Shown piece by piece: positions 42,197-50,660 of a DNA stretch of 64,000 bases (position 1 is its first letter; the number at the start of each line of letters is the position of its first letter). Both the position numbers and the translations under genes were made by a program. The notes under the pieces are model-generated. The model was given only the letters and a program-made list of their open reading frames with translations. It did not search any database and was not told where the DNA came from. Origin of the DNA: Bacteroidota bacterium (GTDB lineage: Bacteria; Bacteroidota; Bacteroidia; UBA4408); assembly GCA_016718805.1 (NCBI GenBank), contig JADKCP010000001.1, positions 1,104,001 to 1,168,000 of the forward strand, read 5' to 3'.

Positions 42197-42721
42197 ATGA
42201 AACATTATTTGTATTTTCTACTGTTGCTTTCAATTGTAAGTAATTCGTGCAAAAAAGATAAAACTGAGCCAATGGAATCAGCTATAGCTGATAATCCAGT
42301 TACAAGTACTCAAAAAAAATTTTCGTGTTTAATTGATGGAATTTTATTTGAAACCGATTCTTCAATTGCTATGTATTATATCGACTCCCTAAACAATAGT
42401 AAATTTATGGGTATTAATGGAATTGATTTAGCAGATACTACTTCTGTTACCCTGAGTTTTATTGATTCAACTATTCATAAAAAAATTAATTTAAACGACA
42501 CAATTTTTTTTGACAAGGCAAGTGCTTTAATGATAAAGCAAAATAATGGTGTTACTTTAAATTATGATGGTTATTCGGGCTATTTAATTTTTACGGCATT
42601 AGATACTATAAACAACTTTGTGAGCGGAAAATTCAAGTGTTCGCTGGTTGAACTAAGTGTGAATGATACAGTACATATTACTAATGGGCGGTTTCAAAAT
42701 GTGCACTATGAAATAAATTGA
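42197..42721 (+). CDS. Putative lipoprotein, DUF6252-like
   Basis: A 174-residue lipoprotein: signal with lipobox SNSC (Cys at residue 18), followed by KKDK, a linker, and a beta-rich domain opening FSCLIDGILFETDSS and closing SGKFKCSLVELSVNDTVHITNGRFQNVHYEIN. The ending (GxFxCxxxxxxxNDTVxITNGRF) is the hallmark I recall for DUF6252, which is common in Bacteroidota and of unknown role. It is the only intact gene between the two direct repeats at 41504 and 42746 and so may be a passenger of that island. Confidence 0.68.
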   Translation: MKHYLYFLLLLSIVSNSCKKDKTEPMESAIADNPVTSTQKKFSCLIDGILFETDSSIAMYYIDSLNNSKFMGINGIDLADTTSVTLSFIDSTIHKKINLNDTIFFDKASALMIKQNNGVTLNYDGYSGYLIFTALDTINNFVSGKFKCSLVELSVNDTVHITNGRFQNVHYEIN

Positions 42722-42745
42722 ACGCTTTTGTAGCAATTAAAAATT

Positions 42746-42764
42746 CAATAGGAAAGTTTATTGC
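42746..42764. repeat. Right 19-bp direct repeat of the small island
   Basis: CAATAGGAAAGTTTATTGC, identical to 41504-41522. It lies 12 bases from the purL stop codon, so any insertion did not disturb purL. Confidence 0.85.
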
Positions 42765-42776
42765 TTGATTAAGCTC

Positions 42777-45023
42777 TTAATCAACCTGCTTTAACTTTTT
42801 TTCCAACACCGTGTCGTAAATTTCTTTTGCTTCCTCAACACTAAAAAATACTTCATCATCAATTACTATATCCGTTTCGGCTACGTCACCTATATAAGTA
42901 AATTCAACTGAAGTAATACTCATAAAATCAATAAAAGCATCTTCATCGCTATCTTTCACACTTACTACAACACGGCCTTGTGCTTCGCCAAACAAAAAGG
43001 CATCCTTTCTAAAATCTTCATCCGTTGAAATATCAAAACCTAAATTATTTACCATGGCACTTTCGAGCAAGGTAATAAACAAGCCACCATCGGCACAATC
43101 GTGCGCTGATTGTACTAAGCCTTTTTGTATTAATTTTCGAATTGCACGTTGCACCTGATATTCTTTTTCCAAATCAAAATAAGGAGCAGGACTTAATTTT
43201 ACACCGTGGTACGAATACAAGTATTCTGAACTGCTTATATCGTTTTGTGATTCACCAATTAAATAAATTCGATTACCTGCTTCTCGAAAAGCAAGACTGG
43301 TAGCAAATTCTTTATTATCAAGTATTCCCAACATTCCAATAGTTGGAGTAGGGAAAACCGGTTCAGTTACATCACCCTTCACCGATTGATTGTAAAAACT
43401 AACATTTCCTCCGGTTACCGGAGTATCAAATTTTACACATGCTTTGCCCATTCCTTTGATGGCTCCAACAAATTGCCAATACACTTCGGGATTGTAAGGA
43501 TTTCCAAAATTTAAACAATTGGTCACCGCAACAGGCACACCTCCCGAACACACAATATTTCGAGCAGCTTCGGCAACCGCAATGGCACAACCTGTTTCAG
43601 GATCAGCATTTACATAGCGTGAATTACAATCAACAGTTAAGGCCAAGGCTTTGTCGGTTCCTTTTATATTTACAAGTGCAGCATCACTTGGATAATTGGT
43701 ACTCATATTGGCTGTACCAACCATTGAATCGTACTGTTGTATTACCCACTTTTTGGAAGCAATGTTTGGATGCGATAACAAGTGTTTCGCAACTTCCACA
43801 TAATCTTTGGGTTCGGCAACTGACTCAATTGTAAAATTTTTAGAAGCAGCAAAGGATGCAGGTTCCTTAAACTCACGTTTATAAACAGGAGCGCCTCCAC
43901 CTAAAACTAAATCACGCGCTGGAACATCGGCTACTAGTTCGCCCTTCATGTAAAATTCGAGGCGCTTGTTAGCAGTTACAATTCCTATTTCTTCACAATT
44001 TAAATCCCATTTCTCGAATACAGCATTTACTACATCTTCTTTGCCTTTTTCAACCACTATCAACATGCGCTCTTGCGATTCAGATAATAGAATTTCAAAA
44101 GGCTGCATGTCTTTTTGACGAGTTGGAACTTTATCCAAATAAATTTTCATTCCATGCTCGCCTTTTGCGCTCATTTCACTGGTACTGCAAATAATTCCGG
44201 CAGCACCCATATCCTGCATACCTACAACAGCGCCGGTTTTAATAACTTCTAAAGTAGCTTCCAACAATAATTTTTCTTGAAATGGATCTCCAACTTGAAC
44301 AGCCGGTAAATCGTTGGCCGAGTCCTCGGTAATGTCGGCAGAGGCAAAAGTGGCACCATGAATTCCATCCTTACCTGTAGCTGAACCTACAATAAAAACA
44401 GGGTTTCCAACCCCTTTTGAGATAGCCGAAATAGTTTCGCCCACTTTTACGATACCTGCACTCATAGCATTTACCAGTGGATTTACATTGTAACACTCGT
44501 CAAAAAACACTTCACCACCTACGGTAGGAATTCCAAAGGCATTTCCATAATCACCAATTCCTTTAACAACGCCTTTCATGAGCCATTGTGTACGTGCAAG
44601 GTTGAGGTCGCCAAAACGCAATGAATTTAATTGAGCAATTGGACGTGCTCCCATGGTAAAAATATCCCGATTAATCCCTCCAACGCCGGTGGCAGCTCCT
44701 TGATAGGGCTCTAAAGCTGAAGGATGATTGTGTGATTCAATTTTAAAAGCACATGCTAATCCATCTCCAATATCCACCAAACCTGCATTTTCTTCGCCGG
44801 CTTCTGCAAGTATGCGCGAACCTTTTTTAGGCAAAGTTTTTAACCAGGTAATTGAATTTTTGTAACTGCAATGCTCACTCCACATTACACTAAAAATACT
44901 GAGCTCGGTAAAATTGGGTGTTCGTCCCAAAATGCTCTTTATTTTATCAAATTCCTCTGCTAGTAATCCTAATTTTGCTGCTGTTTCAGTAGTTACCTCT
45001 TTTTCAGCTACAGTTTTTCCCAT
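42777..45023 (-). CDS. purL: Phosphoribosylformylglycinamidine synthase subunit PurL (small type)
   Basis: A 748-residue catalytic subunit of FGAM synthase, step four of purine synthesis. Its size and layout are those of the split PurL/PurQ/PurS enzyme rather than the ~1300-residue fused form. Signatures are MWSEHCSYKNSITWLKTLP, CAFKIESHNHPSALEPYQGAATGVGGI, DMGAAGIICSTSEMSAKGEHG, ESQERMLIVV, DSMVGTANMSTNYPSD and VQSAHDCADGGLFITLLESAM. purQ and purS are not in the window. Its stop codon lies near the right border of the small island. Confidence 0.95.
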   Translation of the reverse strand: MGKTVAEKEVTTETAAKLGLLAEEFDKIKSILGRTPNFTELSIFSVMWSEHCSYKNSITWLKTLPKKGSRILAEAGEENAGLVDIGDGLACAFKIESHNHPSALEPYQGAATGVGGINRDIFTMGARPIAQLNSLRFGDLNLARTQWLMKGVVKGIGDYGNAFGIPTVGGEVFFDECYNVNPLVNAMSAGIVKVGETISAISKGVGNPVFIVGSATGKDGIHGATFASADITEDSANDLPAVQVGDPFQEKLLLEATLEVIKTGAVVGMQDMGAAGIICSTSEMSAKGEHGMKIYLDKVPTRQKDMQPFEILLSESQERMLIVVEKGKEDVVNAVFEKWDLNCEEIGIVTANKRLEFYMKGELVADVPARDLVLGGGAPVYKREFKEPASFAASKNFTIESVAEPKDYVEVAKHLLSHPNIASKKWVIQQYDSMVGTANMSTNYPSDAALVNIKGTDKALALTVDCNSRYVNADPETGCAIAVAEAARNIVCSGGVPVAVTNCLNFGNPYNPEVYWQFVGAIKGMGKACVKFDTPVTGGNVSFYNQSVKGDVTEPVFPTPTIGMLGILDNKEFATSLAFREAGNRIYLIGESQNDISSSEYLYSYHGVKLSPAPYFDLEKEYQVQRAIRKLIQKGLVQSAHDCADGGLFITLLESAMVNNLGFDISTDEDFRKDAFLFGEAQGRVVVSVKDSDEDAFIDFMSITSVEFTYIGDVAETDIVIDDEVFFSVEEAKEIYDTVLEKKLKQVD

Positions 45024-45130
45024 GTCTTTTTTTGAAAATTGTACGCGAAATTAACACTATCTCTGCGCATTTTCTAATTAATTATTTTAACCACAAGGGC
45101 TTTATTTTAAGCTGCTAGCTTGGTATTTTT

Positions 45131-45138
45131 TATATTTG
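45131..45138 (+). promoter_or_regulatory. Putative -7 element for the polytopic membrane protein gene
   Basis: TATATTTG matches TAnnTTTG, 29 bases before the ATG at 45168. It argues for that start over the upstream TTG at 45120. Confidence 0.5.
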
Positions 45139-45167
45139 CCTCAAGAACAAGCTGGTTCTTATACTAT

Positions 45168-46694
45168 ATGTTAGTTTCAATACTACTTTCTTTCGTTTAC
45201 TTTCTGTTTTTCATCTACCTTTTTTATCGGTTTTCTTTTTTTGAAATTGACGGTTTTTCAAGAAAGTACCTTGTTTTGGTATTTGCTATTAAAGTACTAT
45301 TCGGTGTAGTGTTGATTGAAATTTACAGCCATTTTTATACTACGAGAAGTGCTGCCGATGCCTTTAAATATTACGATGATGCCAAAGTAATTTATGCTGC
45401 ATTATGGAGCCATCCGTTAGATTATTTAAGGATGACCTTTGGAATAAATTCGGATGCCTTGGATTTATATCCTTATTATCAAAAAATGAACAATTGGTAT
45501 TTGGCCGATAGTTATACGTTTTATAACGATAGCCGTTCCGTTATACGTTTTAACGCACTGGTATTTCCCTTTGCTTTCGGACGCTATGTGGTACACATGA
45601 TTTTTATGTGTTTTTTATCCTTGTGTGGATTGGTAGCGTTATTTAAAGCTTTTATGCCATTTTTTAAACAACGTTTGGCTTCGTTGGCAATAGCTATTTT
45701 TTTAGTACCGTCTGTTTTGTTTTGGGGATCGGGTGTGTTAAAAGAAGGATTAATTTTATTCGCTTCCGGCTATTTGATTTATTATTTTTTTAAGTTGTTG
45801 AAGGAGGATAACAAACTTCAAACTAGCTTGTATTTCTTCCTGTTTATTGGATTAATGGTTCTGATTAAAGTACATATTCTTATTTCTCTGGTTCCGGGTT
45901 TTTGTATCGTATGGTGGCATATGCGTAAACCACAAAGTTCTATCTATTTAAAAACTGCCATTGCTGTAATTGCTGTATTCATGCTGGCTTTTGCAGTATC
46001 TTTTACGAAGGAGGAGAGCAATCCATTCTACATGCTGGCTCAAAAGCAAAAGGACTTTGTGAATTTAGCAAAGGGAGGTTTTTATTTTGAAGAACAAAAC
46101 AATTACAAGGATACATTTTATGTGGAAGAGAAAGATAGAGCGAAGGTGCTTTTATCAAACGACTCTGTAAATTGGCGATTGGCAGATGGTGTAAAATTTT
46201 ATCGTTGGACGAAGGAAGAATTAACCGATACTTTTATTCAAAAAAATCAGCAAAACAGTTCTTATCGTTTGCTGATGCATCTCGATAGTTCAGGAAGTAG
46301 AATTTACGTTCCTAGCATTGAGCCTAACGTTTGGAGTGTAGTGATGAGTTTGCCGGTTGCGCTTAGCAATGTGCTTTTTCGACCTTTTGTTTTTGAAGCA
46401 GCCAATTATCTCTCACTGTTTGCGGCACTTGAAAATTTATGGATTTGTTTTTTTATGCTCTTGATGTTTTTATTTTTTAAAGTTCCCAAAAAGGAGGAAC
46501 AAGCAATTTTTATATTTTGTTTTTCCTTTGTGTTGATACTATTTTCAATCATTGGATTAACCACTCCGGTAATGGGAGCAATTGTGCGTTATAAAATTCC
46601 GGCTTTACCTTATTTATTTCTACTTTTTATGCTACTTACCGATGCTGAAAAGCTACGCAACAAATTTCCTTTTCTAAAAAAAATCAATCATTAA
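45168..46694 (+). CDS. Polytopic membrane protein, possible GT-C-like or polysaccharide-related
   Basis: A 508-residue integral membrane protein (from ATG 45168) with about 10 hydrophobic helices, a periplasmic segment after the second helix (HFYTTRSAADAFKYYDDAKVI, where DAFKYYDDA is an acidic loop like those of GT-C enzymes and O-antigen polymerases) and a ~110-residue extracytoplasmic loop (~280-395). Motif FWGSGVLKEGLILFASG is recalled from Bacteroidota membrane proteins near polysaccharide genes. Neighbours give no further hint. The track-style longer start (TTG 45120) lies before the promoter box, so I reject it. Function not assigned. Confidence 0.65.
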   Translation: MLVSILLSFVYFLFFIYLFYRFSFFEIDGFSRKYLVLVFAIKVLFGVVLIEIYSHFYTTRSAADAFKYYDDAKVIYAALWSHPLDYLRMTFGINSDALDLYPYYQKMNNWYLADSYTFYNDSRSVIRFNALVFPFAFGRYVVHMIFMCFLSLCGLVALFKAFMPFFKQRLASLAIAIFLVPSVLFWGSGVLKEGLILFASGYLIYYFFKLLKEDNKLQTSLYFFLFIGLMVLIKVHILISLVPGFCIVWWHMRKPQSSIYLKTAIAVIAVFMLAFAVSFTKEESNPFYMLAQKQKDFVNLAKGGFYFEEQNNYKDTFYVEEKDRAKVLLSNDSVNWRLADGVKFYRWTKEELTDTFIQKNQQNSSYRLLMHLDSSGSRIYVPSIEPNVWSVVMSLPVALSNVLFRPFVFEAANYLSLFAALENLWICFFMLLMFLFFKVPKKEEQAIFIFCFSFVLILFSIIGLTTPVMGAIVRYKIPALPYLFLLFMLLTDAEKLRNKFPFLKKINH

Positions 46695-46701
46695 AAATAA
46701 G

Positions 46702-48114
46702 CTAAACGCTCATTTTTTCTAGTAAACCCGCAGGGCCGATTGTGCTTGGAAATAATTCGATAAAGTGTGCAAAAAATAATTGACGCGCCAGAAGTCGTTT
46801 ATATTCAGTTGTTCCTCTGGCATCACTAATGGGAAGTATTTCAGACTGAAGAATTTTTGCCGCATCTTTTAGTACTTTTTCAGTGAGTGATTTTCCGACT
46901 AGGAAATTAGCTGTTTCAGCTAACAATTTAGGATAGGCAAAAACTCCGCCCATACTTAATGAAGCAGTTTTAATAACTGAATTTTCTGTTGAAATAAGTA
47001 AAGCCGAATTAACACTTGCAATATCAAGATGCTTACGTTTGCTCACTTTTTCAAAATTTAAAACTGCAGTTTGGGTGGGGATTTCAAACACAATTTGTAC
47101 TAAAATTTCATCAGGTAACTTATCTAAAGTCTTATAAGCCTTGTAAAAATCCTTTAAGTAAATGCTTCTTTTTTGAGTGTCTTTTTCTAGAACAATTTTA
47201 GCATTTAATGCAAGAAATAAAATGCTCATATCGCCAATTGGAGAAGCATTCACAAAGTTTCCCGCCAAGGTTGCCATGTTGCGAATTGGTGTAGAAGAAA
47301 TTAATTTCAATTGCTGGTATAAATTGGGAAATAGAGCACAAATGAGTGCATTGTTTCGCAATTCTTCAACCGTTACTGAAGCACCAATTTCAATTAAGTT
47401 TCCGTTTTGTCTAATACCTTTCATTTCTGGTTTGTTGAGCACAAAATCTATAGATTCGTGCACCATCGCTGCGTGTTTTTGTACATATACATCGGTTCCT
47501 CCTCCAACTTTTACGTAGTTAGTTACCACATTAATTGAAGGAGCTAAAGCTTGCAATCTTGCTTTAATTCCAGAAAAATATTCGGGTAAATACTGTTGTT
47601 GCACCAACCAATGAATGATATTTTTTTCGTCGCGTTCTTTTACTTTATCTACAATTAACGCAGCAGCTCTTTCAAGCGATTTGTATCCGGTGCAACGACA
47701 AATATTTCCATCAATTGAAGCCAAAGCCTGAGTATATTCGGGATTTTTACTGCTCATACAAAAGCCGATAAGCGACATTACAAAACCAACAGTACAAAAT
47801 CCACATTGCGTTCCACCGGTATCAACAATAGCTTGTTGTACAGGATTAAGCGCTGGGCCATTAATACCTTCAACAGTTACAATGTGCTTTCCGGCAGCGT
47901 TACCCAATGGCATCAAGCAAGATGTCATCGATTGGTAATGCATTTCACCGTTTTTTAGTTCGCCAACTAGCACAGTACAAGCGCCACAATCACCTTCACG
48001 ACAGCCAATTTTGGTGCCTTTTAAATGACTGTGGTAGCGCACAAAGTCAAGCATTACGCTACCTGCAGGCTCATCTGTTGCAATTGTTCGGGAATTAAGA
48101 ATAAATTCAATCAT
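46702..48114 (-). CDS. xdhA: Xanthine dehydrogenase small subunit (2Fe-2S and FAD domains)
   Basis: A 470-residue electron-transfer subunit of the xanthine dehydrogenase family. The N-terminal plant-ferredoxin-type cluster uses C38, C43, C46 and C66; the second 2Fe-2S cluster uses C104, C107, C139 and C141 (TQCGFCTVGF, GNICRCTGY), so all eight ligands are there. The FAD domain follows from ~195: VKVGGGTDVYVQKH, PIRNMATLAGNFVNASPIGDMSILFLAL and a CO-dehydrogenase-flavoprotein C-terminal domain. The molybdopterin subunit (xdhB) that normally follows is absent: the next gene downstream is on the opposite strand. A divergent MOSC gene lies 71 bases away. Confidence 0.9.
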   Translation of the reverse strand: MIEFILNSRTIATDEPAGSVMLDFVRYHSHLKGTKIGCREGDCGACTVLVGELKNGEMHYQSMTSCLMPLGNAAGKHIVTVEGINGPALNPVQQAIVDTGGTQCGFCTVGFVMSLIGFCMSSKNPEYTQALASIDGNICRCTGYKSLERAAALIVDKVKERDEKNIIHWLVQQQYLPEYFSGIKARLQALAPSINVVTNYVKVGGGTDVYVQKHAAMVHESIDFVLNKPEMKGIRQNGNLIEIGASVTVEELRNNALICALFPNLYQQLKLISSTPIRNMATLAGNFVNASPIGDMSILFLALNAKIVLEKDTQKRSIYLKDFYKAYKTLDKLPDEILVQIVFEIPTQTAVLNFEKVSKRKHLDIASVNSALLISTENSVIKTASLSMGGVFAYPKLLAETANFLVGKSLTEKVLKDAAKILQSEILPISDARGTTEYKRLLARQLFFAHFIELFPSTIGPAGLLEKMSV

Positions 48115-48170
48115 GCTATTTATTTCAGGTAAAGTTAAATTTTTTATACAGCTATCTAAACAAGGTTTAC

Positions 48171-48178
48171 TAATTTTG
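48171..48178 (+). promoter_or_regulatory. Putative -7 element of the MOSC / membrane / NTPase operon, nearly leaderless
   Basis: TAATTTTG matches TAnnTTTG only 7 bases before the ATG at 48186. If used, transcription would start almost at the start codon. No good -33 box is visible. Confidence 0.4.
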
Positions 48179-48185
48179 AAAAGAA

Positions 48186-49010
48186 ATGGAAGAACTTATC
48201 CTCACTCAGCTAATTATATATCCTGTAAAATCATTGGGTGGGATTTCGCTTACCACTGCAATAGCAGGTACGCGAGGCCTGCAGTACGATAGACGCTGGT
48301 TGATCGTAGACAACAATAATAATTTTCTTACACAACGTGAATTGCCTTTGATGGCCCTAATAGGAACACGTTTGGAGGAAAATGATTTTGTATTATTTCA
48401 AAAGCATGCACCGGAAGTGGATATACGAGTTCCCTTGTCAATTCAGGATGGTACTGCCTTGCAAGTGCGTGTGTGGGAAGATGTTTGCACAGCCCTTCAT
48501 TGGTCTGAGGCTGCTGATAGATGGTTGAGCGATTTTTTAAAAACTTCGTGCAAGCTGGTATATATGCCTGATAGCACCAATCGATACGTTGATAAAACTT
48601 ATGCGCACAATAATGAAATCGTAAATTTTGCGGATGGATATCCTTTTTTAATTATTGGTGAAGCATCGCTCAATGCACTAAACCAACGCTTGGAAGTACA
48701 AATACCGATGAACCGCTTTCGACCTAATTTTGTATTTAAAGGTGGTGAAGCAAATTGTGAGGATACATGGTCAAAGTTTCGAATTGGTGATGTGCAATTT
48801 TCAGGTGTAAAACCATGCGGCAGATGTCCCATCACTACTATAGATCAAGACTTGGCTGTAAAATCTAAAGAACCTTTAAAAACATTGAGTACTTATAGAA
48901 GTAAAAATAACAAAGTACTTTTTGGTCAAAATTTACTTGCCTTGTCCGAAGGCAAAATATCTGTAGGTGACACCTTGATAATAGAAAAATCTATTGGCGA
49001 TTATGAATGA
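48186..49010 (+). CDS. MOSC-domain protein with MOSC N-terminal beta barrel (YcbX/mARC-like)
   Basis: A 274-residue protein with the MOSC_N barrel (IYPVKSLGGISLTTA, GLQYDRRWLIVDNNNNFLTQRE, ~1-125) and the MOSC domain (~130-270) with RFRPNFVFKGGEANCEDTW, KPCGRCPITTIDQD and YRSKNNKVLFGQNLLAL. MOSC proteins bind the molybdenum cofactor and handle its sulfur ligand; YcbX-type members reduce N-hydroxylated compounds. The conserved Cys sits in CGRCPI. No ferredoxin domain is fused here. It is divergent from xdhA, which uses the same cofactor, and overlaps the next gene by 8 bases. Confidence 0.87.
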   Translation: MEELILTQLIIYPVKSLGGISLTTAIAGTRGLQYDRRWLIVDNNNNFLTQRELPLMALIGTRLEENDFVLFQKHAPEVDIRVPLSIQDGTALQVRVWEDVCTALHWSEAADRWLSDFLKTSCKLVYMPDSTNRYVDKTYAHNNEIVNFADGYPFLIIGEASLNALNQRLEVQIPMNRFRPNFVFKGGEANCEDTWSKFRIGDVQFSGVKPCGRCPITTIDQDLAVKSKEPLKTLSTYRSKNNKVLFGQNLLALSEGKISVGDTLIIEKSIGDYE

Positions 49011-50031
49011 TGGGAAAGCAACGATTGTAATGCGTTTGACGGCTCTGTGGGCATTTAGCGAAGCATTCTTGGGAGGTATATTGCATGCTTTTCATTTGCC
49101 CTTTACAGGATTGATTTTGTCGTCAATTGCAGTGTTGTGTATAGTTTGTATCGCGTTGCAAGGCTATACAAAAGGTCAAATTATTAAGGCTACTTTGTTG
49201 GTTTTATTAATCAAAGCTATGATTAGTCCGCATACTCCCGTAAGTGCGTATGTTGCGGTGTTGTTGCAAGGAGCTTTTTGTGAATTTATTTTTTTGCTCG
49301 GAACTCCTTTTGCACTTTCTTGTTTTATAGTAGCAATTGCGGCATTGATGCAATCGGCATTTCAAAAATTGATTATACTAACCTTGTTGTTTGGTGTAGA
49401 TTTTTGGTCGGCTATGGACGAATTTTTAAATAGTATTGCAAAGCAATTTGGTTTTGGAACAGTTGAGTATACCAATTACTTGGTGTTGTTTTATTTGATG
49501 CTTCATTTTTTAGTTGGAATTGTTGTGGGTAGTATTGCAGTTCGATTGCCTAAAACAGTAGCATCATCCGCAAAGGAATTTGAACATCAGCAAATAATTG
49601 TTCCGGATAATTTAGAAACCGAATTGTTGTACACTGCCGGTCATAAACGCAAAAATCGTTTTAAGTATTGGATAGTTGGAATACTCCTCTTTTGGCTTGC
49701 TTTTGATATATATAGCGAAGGTACTTTAAGTGCAATGATTCATAGCAAAGCACTAAAATTAATAGTACGAGCAAGCCTCTTTATTTTAATCTGGTACTTT
49801 TTTCTCTCTCCTATAATATTTATTTTGTTTCAAAAGTGGTTGGCAAAGCAACGAAGTAAGTTTTCACTTGAAGTGAATGTACTTTTAAAACTACTTCCCG
49901 AAATTAAATACATAACTACGCAGTGCTGGCTCAATACCTCTCATTTGAGGGGCTTTAAAAGAATATTCAAATTTATTCGCTATACTTTTTTTGTAATGCT
50001 ACATGAAAAAAATGCAAATACATCTGCTTAG
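49003..50031 (+). CDS. Polytopic membrane protein, possible ECF-transporter S/T-like
   Basis: A 342-residue membrane protein (ATG 49003, overlapping the MOSC stop). The first ~190 residues have six hydrophobic helices (ALWAFSEAFLGGILHAF, GLILSSIAVLCIVCIALQGY, ALSCFIVAIAALMQSAFQKLI, YLVLFYLMLHFLVGIVVGSIAVRLP) laid out like ECF-type S components. After a soluble linker come two more helices (~225-290) and a charged tail (QCWLNTSHLRGFKRIFKFIRY) that recalls EcfT coupling helices. It overlaps the NTPase gene by 29 bases. The ECF reading is an inference from shape; a different transporter or anchor is possible. Confidence 0.5.
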   Translation: MNDGKATIVMRLTALWAFSEAFLGGILHAFHLPFTGLILSSIAVLCIVCIALQGYTKGQIIKATLLVLLIKAMISPHTPVSAYVAVLLQGAFCEFIFLLGTPFALSCFIVAIAALMQSAFQKLIILTLLFGVDFWSAMDEFLNSIAKQFGFGTVEYTNYLVLFYLMLHFLVGIVVGSIAVRLPKTVASSAKEFEHQQIIVPDNLETELLYTAGHKRKNRFKYWIVGILLFWLAFDIYSEGTLSAMIHSKALKLIVRASLFILIWYFFLSPIIFILFQKWLAKQRSKFSLEVNVLLKLLPEIKYITTQCWLNTSHLRGFKRIFKFIRYTFFVMLHEKNANTSA

Positions 50032-50479
50032 CCAAGCAATTCAAACAGGTAAAACAACTTCGTTGTTGCAGTATGTACAAACGCATTCAAATTGTAGTGG
50101 TATTCTTACTCCTGTCATCAATAATCAACGGTTTTTTTACTCAATAGCAAGTGGCGAAAGTAGATTAATGGAAGCTGAACCAACTGAGCAAAATTGTTTG
50201 CATATTGGAAGGTATAGTTTTTCGAAAGCGGCTTTTGATTGGGCAATAGCACAATGTGAAAATGTATTGAAAAGCCGGCAGGAACTTTTTATTATCGACG
50301 AAATCGGTCCGCTTGAATTACGTAATGAAGGATTCTATACTTTATTAATGCAAGTATTGGCAAATCAATATGCAATTGAAAAATTGTTGTTGGTAGTTCG
50401 ATCAAGTGCAGTTGAATTGGTGTTCCAGCATTTTAAAATTGATCCTTCAAATGTGCAACTTTGGAAAAATAAACAGTAG
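50003..50479 (+). CDS. Small P-loop NTPase, THEP1-like, with degenerate Walker A
   Basis: A 158-residue protein. The start SQAIQTGKTTSLLQYV is a P-loop lacking the usual first Gly (Q-A-I-Q-T-G-K-T). A Walker B region LFIIDEIGPLELRNEGFY closely matches the DEIGPxEL of THEP1-type nucleoside triphosphatases (NTPase_1). SGILTPVI near residue 30 also fits that family. The C-terminus is short. It overlaps the membrane-protein gene by 29 bases, so the two are almost surely co-translated. Whether it hydrolyses NTP with this P-loop is unknown. Role unclear; coupling to the membrane protein is a guess. Confidence 0.6.
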   Translation: MKKMQIHLLSQAIQTGKTTSLLQYVQTHSNCSGILTPVINNQRFFYSIASGESRLMEAEPTEQNCLHIGRYSFSKAAFDWAIAQCENVLKSRQELFIIDEIGPLELRNEGFYTLLMQVLANQYAIEKLLLVVRSSAVELVFQHFKIDPSNVQLWKNKQ

Positions 50480-50660
50480 TATTTTTTTAATTACTAGTTT
50501 CGGAAGTAGGATATAAAACTGCTAGCGCAAGTGGTAATAGAAAAGAAACAAACTTCGAGCTCTTGTTTTGATTTAATCACAGTATAACTAGCTTGTAAAG
50601 ATTTAATGAATTACTTCGAATCTTAAACTAATTTATGTTATTTGTATAAAGAATCAGCAT

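Noticed and set aside
45120..45167. TTG start for the membrane protein at 45120
   Set aside because: A TAnnTTTG box at 45131-45138 lies inside this extension, so the ATG at 45168 is more likely.
47177..47518. 113-aa plus ORF opposite xdhA
   Set aside because: Antisense shadow of the conserved FAD domain of xdhA.
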